The notes: generated by a model from the letters alone, not told the origin. Shown: positions 51,622 through 60,041, counted from the stretch's first letter. The stretch: DNA of 64,000 bases from Mycolicibacterium rufum (GCF_022374875.2 NZ_CP092427.2:2728001-2792000), one strand, 5' to 3'. Program-made: numbers and translations.

Positions 51622-51664
51622 CGCGGCAGACAGGGTGTGACGCACCCTGGACGTCTCTGCCGCG
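51622..51664. promoter_or_regulatory. Nested inverted repeats between XRE regulator and SDR
   Basis: An inner repeat CAGGGTG-TGACG-CACCCTG (51631-51649) lies inside an outer pair CGCGGCAGA (51622-51630) and TCTGCCGCG (51656-51664), all perfect. The whole element fills the 85-base divergent gap and is the likely operator of the MmyB-type regulator. Confidence 0.6.
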
Positions 51665-51682
51665 TGCGGCCACGCTGAGACC

Positions 51683-52411
51683 ATGACCGACAGCAAGATC
51701 ATCATCGTCACCGGGGCCAGCAGCGGGATCGGCGAGGCGGTGGCCGAACGCCTCGCCGCCGACGGACACCACGTGATCGCCGGCGCACGGCGCACCGACC
51801 GGTTGCGCGACCTCGCCGACCGGGTGGCCGGGCAGGGCGGCGCGATCGAGGCGCACGGGCTCGACGTCACCGACCGCGCCGCCGTCGCCGCGCTCGTCGA
51901 TTCCGTCGTCGCCGCCCACGGCCGGGTGGACGTGATCGTCAACAACGCCGGCGTGATGCCGCTGTCGCGGCTCGATGCCCTGCTGGTCGATCAGTGGGAC
52001 CAGATGATCGACGTCAACGTGCGCGGGCTGCTGCACGGCATCGCCGCCACGCTGCCGCACTTCCAGCGCCAGGGTTCCGGACACTTCGTGACGGTGGCCT
52101 CCATCGGTGCGCACGAGGTGGTGCCCACCGGCGCGGTGTACTGCGCGACGAAGTACGCGGCGTGGGCGATCACCGAGGGTCTGCGCCTGGAGGTCGACCC
52201 CTCGATCCGGGTCACGACGATCTCCCCGGGTGTCGTGGAATCCGAACTCGCGCAGACGATCACCGACCCGACGGCGGCCGAGGCGATGCGCGATTACCGG
52301 GCCGACGCGATTCCGCCGACGGCGATCGCCCGTGCGATCTCCTACGCCGTCGGGGAGCCTGCCGACGTGGACGTCAACGAGATGATCATCCGGCCGGCCC
52401 GGCAGCGCTGA
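51683..52411 (+). CDS. SDR family oxidoreductase
   Basis: 242 residues: VTGASSGIGEAVAERLAADG (residues 9-28), NNAGVMPLSRLDALLVDQWDQMIDVNVRG (near 90-118), and catalytic YCATKYAAWAITEGLR near 153. This is the typical partner of an MmyB-type regulator. The reaction is probably the reduction or oxidation of a carbonyl/hydroxyl on an unknown substrate. It starts 86 bases from the divergent regulator and converges on the enoyl-CoA hydratase gene with a 26-base overlap at the 3' ends. Confidence 0.9.
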   Translation: MTDSKIIIVTGASSGIGEAVAERLAADGHHVIAGARRTDRLRDLADRVAGQGGAIEAHGLDVTDRAAVAALVDSVVAAHGRVDVIVNNAGVMPLSRLDALLVDQWDQMIDVNVRGLLHGIAATLPHFQRQGSGHFVTVASIGAHEVVPTGAVYCATKYAAWAITEGLRLEVDPSIRVTTISPGVVESELAQTITDPTAAEAMRDYRADAIPPTAIARAISYAVGEPADVDVNEMIIRPARQR

Positions 52412-53285
52412 TCTCGTCGACCAGCCCCCACCGCAGTGCGGTGGCGGCGTCGATGGACCGGCCGGACAACACCAGATAGGCGGTGCGCCACCGGCCGATC
52501 CGGCGGGAGATGCTCACCGTGCCGCCGGCGCCGGGGATCAGGCCCAGCGCCAACTCGGGCAGGCCCAGCACCGCGTCGGGATGGCAGTGCACCCGACCGC
52601 AGAACGCCGCCATCTCCAGCCCGCTGCCCTGCACCTGCCCGTGCACCTCGGCGCGGCAGGCCGGTCCGAGCCGGTCGGTGATCTCGGCGAGCACCAGCGC
52701 GGGGCTGTGCCGGGTGCGGGCCAGGTGCGCGCTGGCCGGGTCGGCGAAGGTGCCGAACTCGGCGAGGTCGCCGCCGCTGCAGAACGACGGGCCGTTGCCG
52801 GTGAGCAGGACCTCGCGGACCGACGGGTCGAGCCGGGCCACCTCCAGCGCCTCGAGCAGCCCCGCCCGCGCGTCGGTGGAGAACGCGTTGTGCCGTCCGC
52901 TGCGGTTGAACCGGATCTCCAATCGGTCGTCGAACCGTTCGGCCAGCACGGGTTCGGCGAGGACGGGCACCTTGGCCGGGCCGCGGTCGGCCAGCCACCG
53001 GGCGAACTCGCCACCGGCCTGCAGCGTCGAGTAGGCCAGGGACTCGGTGATGACGCCGGCGAGGGTCGGCCCGGCGGGGTCCAGCGCCCGCAGCACGTCG
53101 TCGCACACGGCCGAGGCCTGCGGCCACCGCGCCACCCGCCCGGCGATCTCGGCCACCGCCGTGTCGACGGAGTCGACCGTGACGGCACGGACGTCGTCGC
53201 ACCGCTCCTCGGTCAGCGAGAACGTGGCGTCGTCGGCCGAGGGGGCCGCCACCAGCGCCCCGTCGGCGACCCGGACGTGCTTCAC
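52386..53285 (-). CDS. Enoyl-CoA hydratase/isomerase family protein
   Basis: 299 residues. The crotonase core lies in the second half: RFNRSGRHNAFSTDARAGLLEALEVARLD (near 127-155), the oxyanion segment LTGNGPSFCSGGDLAEFGTF, AEVHGQVQGSGLEMAAFCGRVHCHPDAVLGLPELALGLIPGAGGTVSISRRIG (near 215-262). The N-terminal 110 residues are extra compared with short crotonases. I see Glu in GLPELALG, one of the usual two catalytic Glu positions. The GTG at 53285 overlaps the fadD4 stop (GTGA), so ligation and hydration are coupled. Confidence 0.88.
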   Translation of the reverse strand: MKHVRVADGALVAAPSADDATFSLTEERCDDVRAVTVDSVDTAVAEIAGRVARWPQASAVCDDVLRALDPAGPTLAGVITESLAYSTLQAGGEFARWLADRGPAKVPVLAEPVLAERFDDRLEIRFNRSGRHNAFSTDARAGLLEALEVARLDPSVREVLLTGNGPSFCSGGDLAEFGTFADPASAHLARTRHSPALVLAEITDRLGPACRAEVHGQVQGSGLEMAAFCGRVHCHPDAVLGLPELALGLIPGAGGTVSISRRIGRWRTAYLVLSGRSIDAATALRWGLVDEISAAGPAG

Positions 53286-54802
53286 GAGTACTTCTTTATC
53301 AGCTCCTGCTTGTAGAGCTTGCCGGTATCGGTGCGCGGCAGCTGCGCCTCGAACGACAGCGACCGCGGGCACTTATAGTGCGCCAGCCGGTCGCGCAGCC
53401 ACGCGATCAGCTCCTCGCCGAATTCTTCTGTGGCGTCGGCGGGGTCGACGGTTTGCACGACGGCCTTGACGCGTTGGCCCATCTCCTCGTCGGGGATGCC
53501 GAACACCGCGGCGTCCATCACCTTCGGGTGGGTGACGAGCAGGTTCTCGGCCTCCTGGGGATAGATGTTCACCCCGCCGGAGATGATCATGTGGTGCCTG
53601 CGGTCGGTGAGGTAGAGGAATCCCTCCTCGTCGAGATAGCCGATGTCGCCCACGGTCTTCCAGCCGCGCGGGTCACGGGAGCTCTGCGTCTTCTCGGGGT
53701 CGTTGAGGTACTCGAAATCGTTGCCGCCCTCGAAGTAGATCTCGCCGGGATGCCCGGGGGGCAGTTCGTTGCCGTCCTCGTCGAGGATGTGCACCGCGCC
53801 GCCCATCGGCTTGCCGACCGATCCGGGATGGGTGAGCCAGTCCTCGGCGAAGATCAACGTCGACCCGTGCGCCTCCGAGGAGGCGTAGTACTCGTCGACG
53901 ATCGGCCCCCACCAGTCGATCATCTGCTTCTTGATGTCGACCGGGCACGGCGCCGCGGCGTGCATCACCCGCTGCAGGCTCGACACGTCGTAGCGCGCGC
54001 GCACCTCTTCGGGCAGCTTGAGCATCCGGGTGAACATCACCGGCACGAACTGGCCATGGGTGACACCGTGTTTCGCGATCGCATCGAGCGCACCCTCGGC
54101 GTCGAACTTCTCCATCACCACGGTGGTGATGCCGCCGGCCTGGGTCTGCATCGACCACACCGACGGTGCCGTGTGGTACAGCGGCGCGGGGCTGAGGTAG
54201 ACGGCGTCGGGGTGCATCCAGAACGACACCAGGGCAGCCATCAATCCGGGCGACTCCGACGGCGGCACGTGCGGCAGGGCGCGCTTGATGCCCTTCGGCC
54301 GGCCCGTCGTCCCCGACGAGTACTGCAGCAGGTCACCCTCGATCTCGTCGTCGATCGGTGTATCAGGCTGTCCGGCAACACAATCCGGGTAGCTCTGCCA
54401 ACCGTCCAACGACCCGTCGGCGATGATGCGCACCGGCGGCAGACCGTTCGGCAACTCGGCGGCCAAGCCCGCCAGCGTGTCCTCGAGCGCGCCGGACCCG
54501 ACGATCGCCTTGGCGCTGCTGTTGTCGATGATGTAGGCCGCCTCCGCCGCGGTCAGATGCGTGTTGATCGGCACGTAGTACAGGCCCGACCGGCGCGCGG
54601 CCCACATCACCGCGTGCATGTGCTCGGTGTTCTCCATCAGGATCGCGACGGCGTCGCCCTCGACGAGGCCGGCGTCGCGGAACAGATGCGCGAGCCGATT
54701 GGCCCTGGCCTCGAGCTCACCGAAGGTCACCACGGTGCCCGAGGGATACATGATGATCGCGGGCTTGTCGGGAGAGGCAACGGCGGTGTCGCGGATCTGC
54801 AT
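53282..54802 (-). CDS. fadD4: Acyl-CoA ligase FadD4-like
   Basis: 506 residues. Motifs: QYSSGTTGRPKGIKRALP (near 161), DEYYASSEAHGSTLIF (near 300), TVGDIGYLDEEGFLYLTDRRHHMIISGGVNIYPQEAE (near 385-420) and the catalytic Lys in LPRTDTGKLYKQELIKKYS. The position next to pckG matches fadD4 (Rv0214). I prefer the ATG at 54802: a -10 box TATCCT lies 6 bases upstream, and a 24-bp palindrome covers the alternative GTG start at 54832, which would place an operator inside the coding region. It leads the operon with the enoyl-CoA hydratase. Confidence 0.9.
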   Translation of the reverse strand: MQIRDTAVASPDKPAIIMYPSGTVVTFGELEARANRLAHLFRDAGLVEGDAVAILMENTEHMHAVMWAARRSGLYYVPINTHLTAAEAAYIIDNSSAKAIVGSGALEDTLAGLAAELPNGLPPVRIIADGSLDGWQSYPDCVAGQPDTPIDDEIEGDLLQYSSGTTGRPKGIKRALPHVPPSESPGLMAALVSFWMHPDAVYLSPAPLYHTAPSVWSMQTQAGGITTVVMEKFDAEGALDAIAKHGVTHGQFVPVMFTRMLKLPEEVRARYDVSSLQRVMHAAAPCPVDIKKQMIDWWGPIVDEYYASSEAHGSTLIFAEDWLTHPGSVGKPMGGAVHILDEDGNELPPGHPGEIYFEGGNDFEYLNDPEKTQSSRDPRGWKTVGDIGYLDEEGFLYLTDRRHHMIISGGVNIYPQEAENLLVTHPKVMDAAVFGIPDEEMGQRVKAVVQTVDPADATEEFGEELIAWLRDRLAHYKCPRSLSFEAQLPRTDTGKLYKQELIKKYS

Positions 54803-54808
54803 GGGGTG

Positions 54809-54844
54809 AGGATACGTCGCCGCACTTGACACGTGTCAAGTGCG
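54809..54844 (-). promoter_or_regulatory. fadD4 promoter with 24-bp perfect palindrome
   Basis: 54821-54844 is a perfect 24-bp palindrome with half-site CGCACTTGACAC. The TTGACA -35 hexamer (minus strand, 54834-54839) lies inside it, 19 bases from the -10 box TATCCT (54809-54814). A bound repressor would block the -35. Transcription would start near the ATG at 54802 (leaderless). The operator type is unknown to me. Confidence 0.65.
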
Positions 54845-54845
54845 T

Positions 54846-54901
54846 CTGGTGTGCGGTGAGAGCGCATTCCGGTGCCGAAAGGCGCGCTGAACGCACACCA
54901 G
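54846..54901. repeat. 56-nt hairpin with nested stems downstream of pckG
   Basis: Outer perfect 10-bp arms CTGGTGTGCG (54846-54855) and CGCACACCAG (54892-54901), with an inner AGCGC/GCGCT pair. It lies between the fadD4 palindrome and the pckG terminator and differs from the other two hairpin families. It may be a mobile palindrome or a boundary hairpin. Confidence 0.6.
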
Positions 54902-54904
54902 GGA

Positions 54905-54923
54905 GCCCGGAACAGCTCCGGGC
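54905..54923 (-). terminator. Possible terminator downstream of pckG
   Basis: GCCCGGA-ACAGC-TCCGGGC, 7-bp perfect arms, 15 bases after the pckG stop on the minus strand; no U-tract. Confidence 0.5.
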
Positions 54924-54937
54924 ACCCCGGGGGCTGG

Positions 54938-56767
54938 CTACTCCGCTTCGGCGAGGCGCGTCTTCAGCGCGTCGAACTCGTCCTTGATGCCGGTGGGCAG
55001 TTTCTCGCCGACGAACTCGAACCACTCCTCGATCAGCGGCAGCTCCTTGCGCCACTCCTCGGGATTGACGGCCAATGCCTCGTCGACGTCATCGGCCGAC
55101 ACGTCCAGACCGGACAGGTCGAGATCCTGTGCGGTGGGCACGATGCCGATCGGGGTGCTCTTGCCGTCGGCGGTGTGCTCGATGCGCTCGATCGCCCACT
55201 TGAGCACGCGGCTGTTCTCGCCGAACCCGGGCCACAGGAACCGGCCGTCGGCGCCGCGGCGGAACCAGTTGACGAAGAACACCTTCGGCAGCTTGGAGTC
55301 GTCGGCGTTCTTGCCGACGTCGATCCAGTGCTGGAAGTAGTCGCCGACGTTGTAGCCCAGGAACGGCAGCATGGCCATCGGATCGCGGCGCACGGTGCCG
55401 ACCTTGCCCTCGGCGGCCGCGGTCTGCTCGGAGCCCAGCGTGGCGCCGATGAAGACGCCGTGCTGCCAGTCGCGGGCCTCGGTGATCAGCGGGACCGTGG
55501 TCTTGCGACGGCCGCCGAACAGGATCGCCGAGATCGGCACGCCCTGCGGGTCGTCCCACTCGGGCGCCAGCGTGGGGCACTGCGCGATGGGTGTGCAGTA
55601 CCGCGAATTCGGGTGAGCCGCTTTGGTTTCGGTCTCCCGCAGGATCCAGTCGTTGCCCTTCCAGTCGATCAGGTGGTCGGGCTCGCCCTCCAGGCCCTCC
55701 CACCACACGTCCCCGTCGTCGGTCTTGGCGACGTTGGTGAACACGGTGTTGCCCCCGGCGATCGTCTTCATCGCGTTCGGGTTGGAGTCCCAGTTGGTGC
55801 CCGGCGCGACGCCGAAGAAACCGAACTCGGGGTTGGTGGCGTAGAGCCGGCCGTCCTTGCCGAACCGCATCCACGCGATGTCGTCGCCGACGGTCTCGGC
55901 GCGCCAGCCCGGGATGGTGGGCTGCAGCATCGCGAGGTTGGTCTTGCCGCACGCCGACGGGAAGGCCGCGGCGATGTAGTAGGCCTTGTTCTCCGGCGAG
56001 ATCAGCTTGAGGATCAGCATGTGCTCGGCGAGCCAGCCCTCGTCGTGGGCCATCGCCGAGGCGATGCGCAGCGAGTAGCACTTCTTGCCCAGCAGCGCGT
56101 TGCCGCCGTATCCCGAGCCGAAGCTCCAGATCTCACGGGTCTCCGGGAAGTGGGTGATGTACTTCGTGTCGTTGCACGGCCACGGCACGTCCTTCTGGCC
56201 CGCTTCCAGGGGCGCCCCGATCGAGTGCAGCGCCTTGACGAAGAAGCCGTCGTGGCCGATCTTCTCCAGCGCGGCCGACCCCATCCGGGTCATGGTGCGC
56301 ATCGACACCACCACGTACTCGGAGTCGGTGATCTCCACGCCGAGCTTGGGGTCCTCGGCGTCGAGCGGGCCCATGCAGAACGGGACGACCCACAGCGTGC
56401 GGCCACGCATGCAGCCGCGGTACAGGTCTGTCATCAGCGCCCGCATCTCGGCGGGATCCATCCAGTTGTTGGTGGGGCCGGCGTCGATCTCACGCTCGCT
56501 GCAGATGAAGGTGCGCGACTCGACGCGCGCGACGTCGGAGGGATCCGACAACGCCAGGTACGAATTCGGCTGCTTCTGCGGATTCAGCTTCTGGAAGGTG
56601 CCGGCCTCGACCAGCTGGGCGCACAGCCGCTCGTACTCCTCCTCGGACCCGTCGGCCCACGCCACGCGATCAGGCTGTGTCAGCTCGGCGACCTCCCGCA
56701 CCCAGGCCAGCAGCCCCTCGTGCTCGGTCGGTGCGGAATCCAATCCGGGAATGGTCGCTGCGGTCAT
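54938..56767 (-). CDS. pckG: Phosphoenolpyruvate carboxykinase (GTP)
   Basis: 609 residues, the GTP-dependent type (Rv0211 equivalent). Motifs: the P-loop [17 protein letters not shown] (near 270), [16 protein letters not shown] near 90, the substrate/metal region [14 protein letters not shown] segment [26 protein letters not shown] near 500. It makes phosphoenolpyruvate from oxaloacetate and is the entry to gluconeogenesis when the cell lives on fatty acids or cholesterol, which fits the neighbouring FadD/FadE genes. The start ATG at 56767 is followed by a usual N-terminus ([20 protein letters not shown]). Confidence 0.96.
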   Translation of the reverse strand: MTAATIPGLDSAPTEHEGLLAWVREVAELTQPDRVAWADGSEEEYERLCAQLVEAGTFQKLNPQKQPNSYLALSDPSDVARVESRTFICSEREIDAGPTNNWMDPAEMRALMTDLYRGCMRGRTLWVVPFCMGPLDAEDPKLGVEITDSEYVVVSMRTMTRMGSAALEKIGHDGFFVKALHSIGAPLEAGQKDVPWPCNDTKYITHFPETREIWSFGSGYGGNALLGKKCYSLRIASAMAHDEGWLAEHMLILKLISPENKAYYIAAAFPSACGKTNLAMLQPTIPGWRAETVGDDIAWMRFGKDGRLYATNPEFGFFGVAPGTNWDSNPNAMKTIAGGNTVFTNVAKTDDGDVWWEGLEGEPDHLIDWKGNDWILRETETKAAHPNSRYCTPIAQCPTLAPEWDDPQGVPISAILFGGRRKTTVPLITEARDWQHGVFIGATLGSEQTAAAEGKVGTVRRDPMAMLPFLGYNVGDYFQHWIDVGKNADDSKLPKVFFVNWFRRGADGRFLWPGFGENSRVLKWAIERIEHTADGKSTPIGIVPTAQDLDLSGLDVSADDVDEALAVNPEEWRKELPLIEEWFEFVGEKLPTGIKDEFDALKTRLAEAE

Positions 56768-56848
56768 GGGCGTGTTGTCTCCTGCACTGTTCCTGCGCGT
56801 GGTCGGGGGAGACGCTCCACAGGCAGCCGCCGCCCCTCCTGAACATTG

Positions 56849-56874
56849 AGGTTAACGCGGGTGACATACCCGCG
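56849..56874 (-). promoter_or_regulatory. Possible pckG promoter with palindrome
   Basis: TAACCT (-10-like, minus strand 56849-56854) lies next to a CGCGGGT-GACAT-ACCCGCG palindrome (56856-56874). The palindrome fills the spacer where a repressor could block polymerase. The start codon is 81 bases downstream. Confidence 0.35.
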
Positions 56875-56935
56875 GAAATCCAGGACTATGTCCGTTCACT
56901 CACAGGAACGATTCAGAACAGGCCAGGCCCGCGGG

Positions 56936-58132
56936 CTACCGTTCGGTAACCGCGACATCCGTCGCCGCGGCGTCGAAACGGCGTCGCCGTGCCGCGATCC
57001 GCCGCAGCTCGGTCTCGAGTTCCGCGAGCCGTCGATCGACGCTCGCGACGCGGTCCGCCTCGGCGGCCAGCATCCGCGCCGACACCCTGTCGTCGGCCTC
57101 CGCCCGCACCACGGCCACGGCGTCGACGACCCAGCGTTCCAGCAGCGCCCGGTCGTGCAGCAGCGCCCGGGCCCGCACCACCCAGACCGTGACCATGAGC
57201 CCGGCGATCCCGCCGGCGACCGTCCCGCCGAGCGACGCACCCCCGGCCAGCGCCGCGAGCCGGGCCACCACCACCGCCACGCCAACGCCGAACCCCGCGC
57301 CGAGCACCACCATCAGCCGGGTCTCCAGCGGACGCGCGCGGCGCGGCGCCGCGGGCACGGCGACGGGGCGATCGGGTGGCCGCTGCCCGAGACGGGCCTC
57401 GATCTCGTCGTCGACCGCGGCCAGGACGTCGTCGCAACGCTGCCGCACCCGGGCCTCCGATCGAGGCCGGGTCCGCCGGGTGGTCGCGGCCACCTCGGCG
57501 AGCAGCTCGGACCGCAGCTGCGCGCACCGCTGCCGCGCCGCGTGCGTCAGCTCCAGCCGGGCCTGCTGCATCCCGTGGCGCCACCGGGCGAGCCCGGTGC
57601 GCGTCGACCGGTGCGCCGCCACCACGTCGGCACGCCGGGCCTCCAGCGCGGTGACGCTCGCCGCGGCGTCGGCCTGACGGGCCCGCTCGGCCGTGCGCCG
57701 CGCCAGGCCTGGGTCCGCCAGCACCCGCTCGAGCACCGCCACCGCCTCGTCGACGTCCGGCTCCCCCAGCCGAGGATCGGCCGCGACCCCGACCCACGGG
57801 ATGCCGGCCAGCCACGGCGCCGCCGCGGCCAACCGTTCCCGGTCGGCGGCGAGCACGTCGCGCCACGCGCGGTGATCGTCGACCTTGTTCACCACCCCGA
57901 TCACCGCACCGGCCCGCGCTGTCACCGCGGCGGCGCGCAGACCGTCGGACCGGACCACGGGCGCGGTGGCCGAGACCACGAGCACCACCGCCAGCGGCGC
58001 CTCCCCGGGGGCCGCCTCGGAATCCCCGACGACGCGGTGGCCGGGCAGTCCGTCCCGCAGCCGCGCGAGCACGCTCGTCACCCCGGCCCCGGCAGCACCG
58101 GTGACCAGCACCGCACCCGGCGGGTCAGTCAC
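56936..58132 (-). CDS. GTPase-like membrane protein with degenerate P-loop (Rv0210 type)
   Basis: 398 residues. The N-terminal G-domain-like part has VTGAAGAGVTSVL where the Walker A Lys should be (G-A-G-V-T-S: Val instead of Lys), but a normal NKVD specificity motif (VIGVVNKVDDHRAW, near 92). A helical region follows (about 150-270), then two adjacent membrane helices (about 290-335, MVVLGAGFGVGVAVVVARLAALAG and GGTVAGGIAGLMVTVWVV) and a charged coiled-coil tail. This looks like a dynamin/YihA-related membrane protein that cannot use nucleotide in the standard way. GTG 58132 has GGAGG 6 bases before it. It overlaps the next gene's stop, so the two are an operon. Confidence 0.75.
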   Translation of the reverse strand: MTDPPGAVLVTGAAGAGVTSVLARLRDGLPGHRVVGDSEAAPGEAPLAVVLVVSATAPVVRSDGLRAAAVTARAGAVIGVVNKVDDHRAWRDVLAADRERLAAAAPWLAGIPWVGVAADPRLGEPDVDEAVAVLERVLADPGLARRTAERARQADAAASVTALEARRADVVAAHRSTRTGLARWRHGMQQARLELTHAARQRCAQLRSELLAEVAATTRRTRPRSEARVRQRCDDVLAAVDDEIEARLGQRPPDRPVAVPAAPRRARPLETRLMVVLGAGFGVGVAVVVARLAALAGGASLGGTVAGGIAGLMVTVWVVRARALLHDRALLERWVVDAVAVVRAEADDRVSARMLAAEADRVASVDRRLAELETELRRIAARRRRFDAAATDVAVTER

Positions 58133-59093
58133 CACAGGCCTCCAGCAGCCGCAGGCTGCCGCGGACGATGTCGGCGGCACAGCGCCGGTGCAGCGCGTCG
58201 AGCGGCGCCCGCGCATAGGCGCGCCACCGCAGCGCCCGGCGGAGGTGTGCCCCGGCATCGTCGGCGCGGTCCACCGACGCACCGGTGGCCTCGACGACGT
58301 CCACCGCGGCCGTCATCACCGCGAGCACGACGTCGTCGCCGTCGAGGAACGCGGCCAGCCGCTCGTCGGACGTCGCGGCCGCCAGTACCCGCAGGGCCCG
58401 CAGCGCCGCGCTGATCCGCGCGTACCGCACGGGTGCGGTCACCGCCGACAGTGCCGCCAGCACCGCGTCGGTCCCGCTCAGCGCCCGCAACCGGGCGGTC
58501 ACCGCGGCCGCGTCGAGCCCGTCGGCGGCGGCGAGGACGGCGTGCGCCAGGCCGAACCGGTCCAGCCGGTCGAGCAGATCGCGCCGCACCCCCTCCGGGA
58601 CGGGATGCGGGCCGGTGACGACCGCGTCCACCGACGTCATGTCCACCGGCGCCGCGATCACCGCGTGCAGCGTCGCGAGGTCGTCGTCGCGCAGGTCGAC
58701 CGCGGCGAGCAGCGCGACCATCGGCACCACCGGAAGCCCCAGCAGCGCCGAGAGCGCGGCGGCGGCCCGGTCGGCCGCGGCGAGCGGGCCACCGGCGCCC
58801 GCCCCACCGAGGTCGGCCTTGTTGAGGACCACCAGCGTCGGGATCGACCGGCGCTCGAGCACCGACCGTTCCTCGTCGGTGAGCCGTTCGGCGAGCACGA
58901 CGATGTCGACCTCGGCGTCGGACTCGTCGGCGACCGCGACGCCCGCGGCGGCCAGCGCCGCCGCCACCGCATCGCGGCCCACCCCGGCGCGGCCGCGCAC
59001 GGCTACGCTGACGGGAGCCCGCAGGCGCCGCTCCACGGCGGCGACCCGGGGATCCGCGGTGAGGGCGGCGCAGCCGGCCAGCACGTCCGTCAC
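58125..59093 (-). CDS. GTPase-like protein with degenerate P-loop (Rv0209 type)
   Basis: 322 residues. It resembles the previous protein in its G domain: VAVRGRAGVGRDAVAAAL (Walker A with Arg in place of Lys and Asp in place of Ser/Thr) but an intact LVVLNKADLGG (NKxD, near 112). The C-terminal half is Ala-rich helical, with no membrane helices. It is the first gene of a two-gene operon with the membrane-anchored partner. The GTG at 59093 gives MTDVLAGCAALTADPRVAAVE. By position it equals Rv0209. No enzymatic function can be assigned. Confidence 0.72.
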   Translation of the reverse strand: MTDVLAGCAALTADPRVAAVERRLRAPVSVAVRGRAGVGRDAVAAALAAAGVAVADESDAEVDIVVLAERLTDEERSVLERRSIPTLVVLNKADLGGAGAGGPLAAADRAAAALSALLGLPVVPMVALLAAVDLRDDDLATLHAVIAAPVDMTSVDAVVTGPHPVPEGVRRDLLDRLDRFGLAHAVLAAADGLDAAAVTARLRALSGTDAVLAALSAVTAPVRYARISAALRALRVLAAATSDERLAAFLDGDDVVLAVMTAAVDVVEATGASVDRADDAGAHLRRALRWRAYARAPLDALHRRCAADIVRGSLRLLEACGD

Positions 59094-59228
59094 GTCCGCC
59101 CCCTGCCCCCGGCCTGCCCCCGACAGACATCGTGGCATCCGCGCCGACCTGCTCGGCGCACGAATTCCGGGGCGGCCGATCGGCCTACCAGCCGAAGGCA
59201 ACTGTTGGGTATCAATCTGTAACACGAT

Positions 59229-59245
59229 GCGGGAGGTGACTCCGC
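59229..59245 (+). promoter_or_regulatory. Stem-loop over the trmB ribosome site
   Basis: GCGGGAGGTGACTCCGC folds into a 6-bp stem (one bulged G) with a GTGA (GNRA-type) tetraloop. The Shine-Dalgarno GGGAGG is in the stem and the ATG is 1 base after it. It could reduce translation unless opened. Confidence 0.4.
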
Positions 59246-59246
59246 G

Positions 59247-60041
59247 ATGAGCGACGATGGACGGATGCACGTGCCGGGCCCCAGCGACGTCGAGGTCGGC
59301 GGCGACGCGACGGACGGGCCCGACGATGCGCGCCCCGCGCACTTCCCCCGCCGGGTCACCAGCTTCCGCGCCCGGCGATCCACGATCTCCGACCGCCAGC
59401 AGGCGATCTGGGAGGCCCGCTGGCCCGAACTGGGCCTGCAGGCCCGCACCGACTCAGACAGCGGCGAACCCCCCGCACTGCTCGACACCGACGCCTGGTT
59501 CGGCAGGCATGCGCCGCTGGTGCTGGAGATCGGCTGTGGCACCGGGACATCGACGCTCGCGATGGCGCAGGCCGAACCCGGCGTCGACGTGATCGCGGTC
59601 GAGGTCTACCGCCGCGGCCTGGCCCAACTGCTGGCCGCCATCGACCGGGCGGACGAGCCGGTGACCAACATCCGGCTGATCCGCGGTGACGGCGTCGACG
59701 TGCTGACCCACATGCTCACCCCCGGCGCGCTGACCGGGGTGCGGGTCTACTTCCCCGATCCGTGGCCCAAGGCCCGCCATCACAAACGCCGGCTGCTGCA
59801 GGCCGACACCGTGGCGCTGATCGCCGACCGGCTGCGCCCCGGCGGCATCTTCCACGCCGCGACCGACCACTCCGCCTACGCCGAACAGATCGCCGAGGTC
59901 GGCGACGCCGAACCCCGGCTGCGGCGGATCAGCCCGGACGCTCCCGGCCTGCCGATCTCGGTGGCCCGGCCCGTCACCAAGTACGAGCGCAAGGCGCTGG
60001 CCGGGCCGGACGTCAGCGAGCTGCTGTGGGAGCGGTCATGA
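59247..60041 (+). CDS. trmB: tRNA (guanine-N7-)-methyltransferase
   Basis: 264 residues. SAM motif VLEIGCGTGTSTLAMAQAEPGVDVIAVEVYRRGL (near 91-123) and the TrmB signature GVRVYFPDPWPKARHHKRRLLQ (near 163-184). It methylates G46 in the tRNA variable loop. It is the Rv0208c equivalent. ATG 59247 has the GGGAGG site; ATG 59265 is six codons further in. An N-terminal 60 residues rich in Asp and Arg precede the core. The stop overlaps the next start (ATGA). Confidence 0.94.
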   Translation: MSDDGRMHVPGPSDVEVGGDATDGPDDARPAHFPRRVTSFRARRSTISDRQQAIWEARWPELGLQARTDSDSGEPPALLDTDAWFGRHAPLVLEIGCGTGTSTLAMAQAEPGVDVIAVEVYRRGLAQLLAAIDRADEPVTNIRLIRGDGVDVLTHMLTPGALTGVRVYFPDPWPKARHHKRRLLQADTVALIADRLRPGGIFHAATDHSAYAEQIAEVGDAEPRLRRISPDAPGLPISVARPVTKYERKALAGPDVSELLWERS

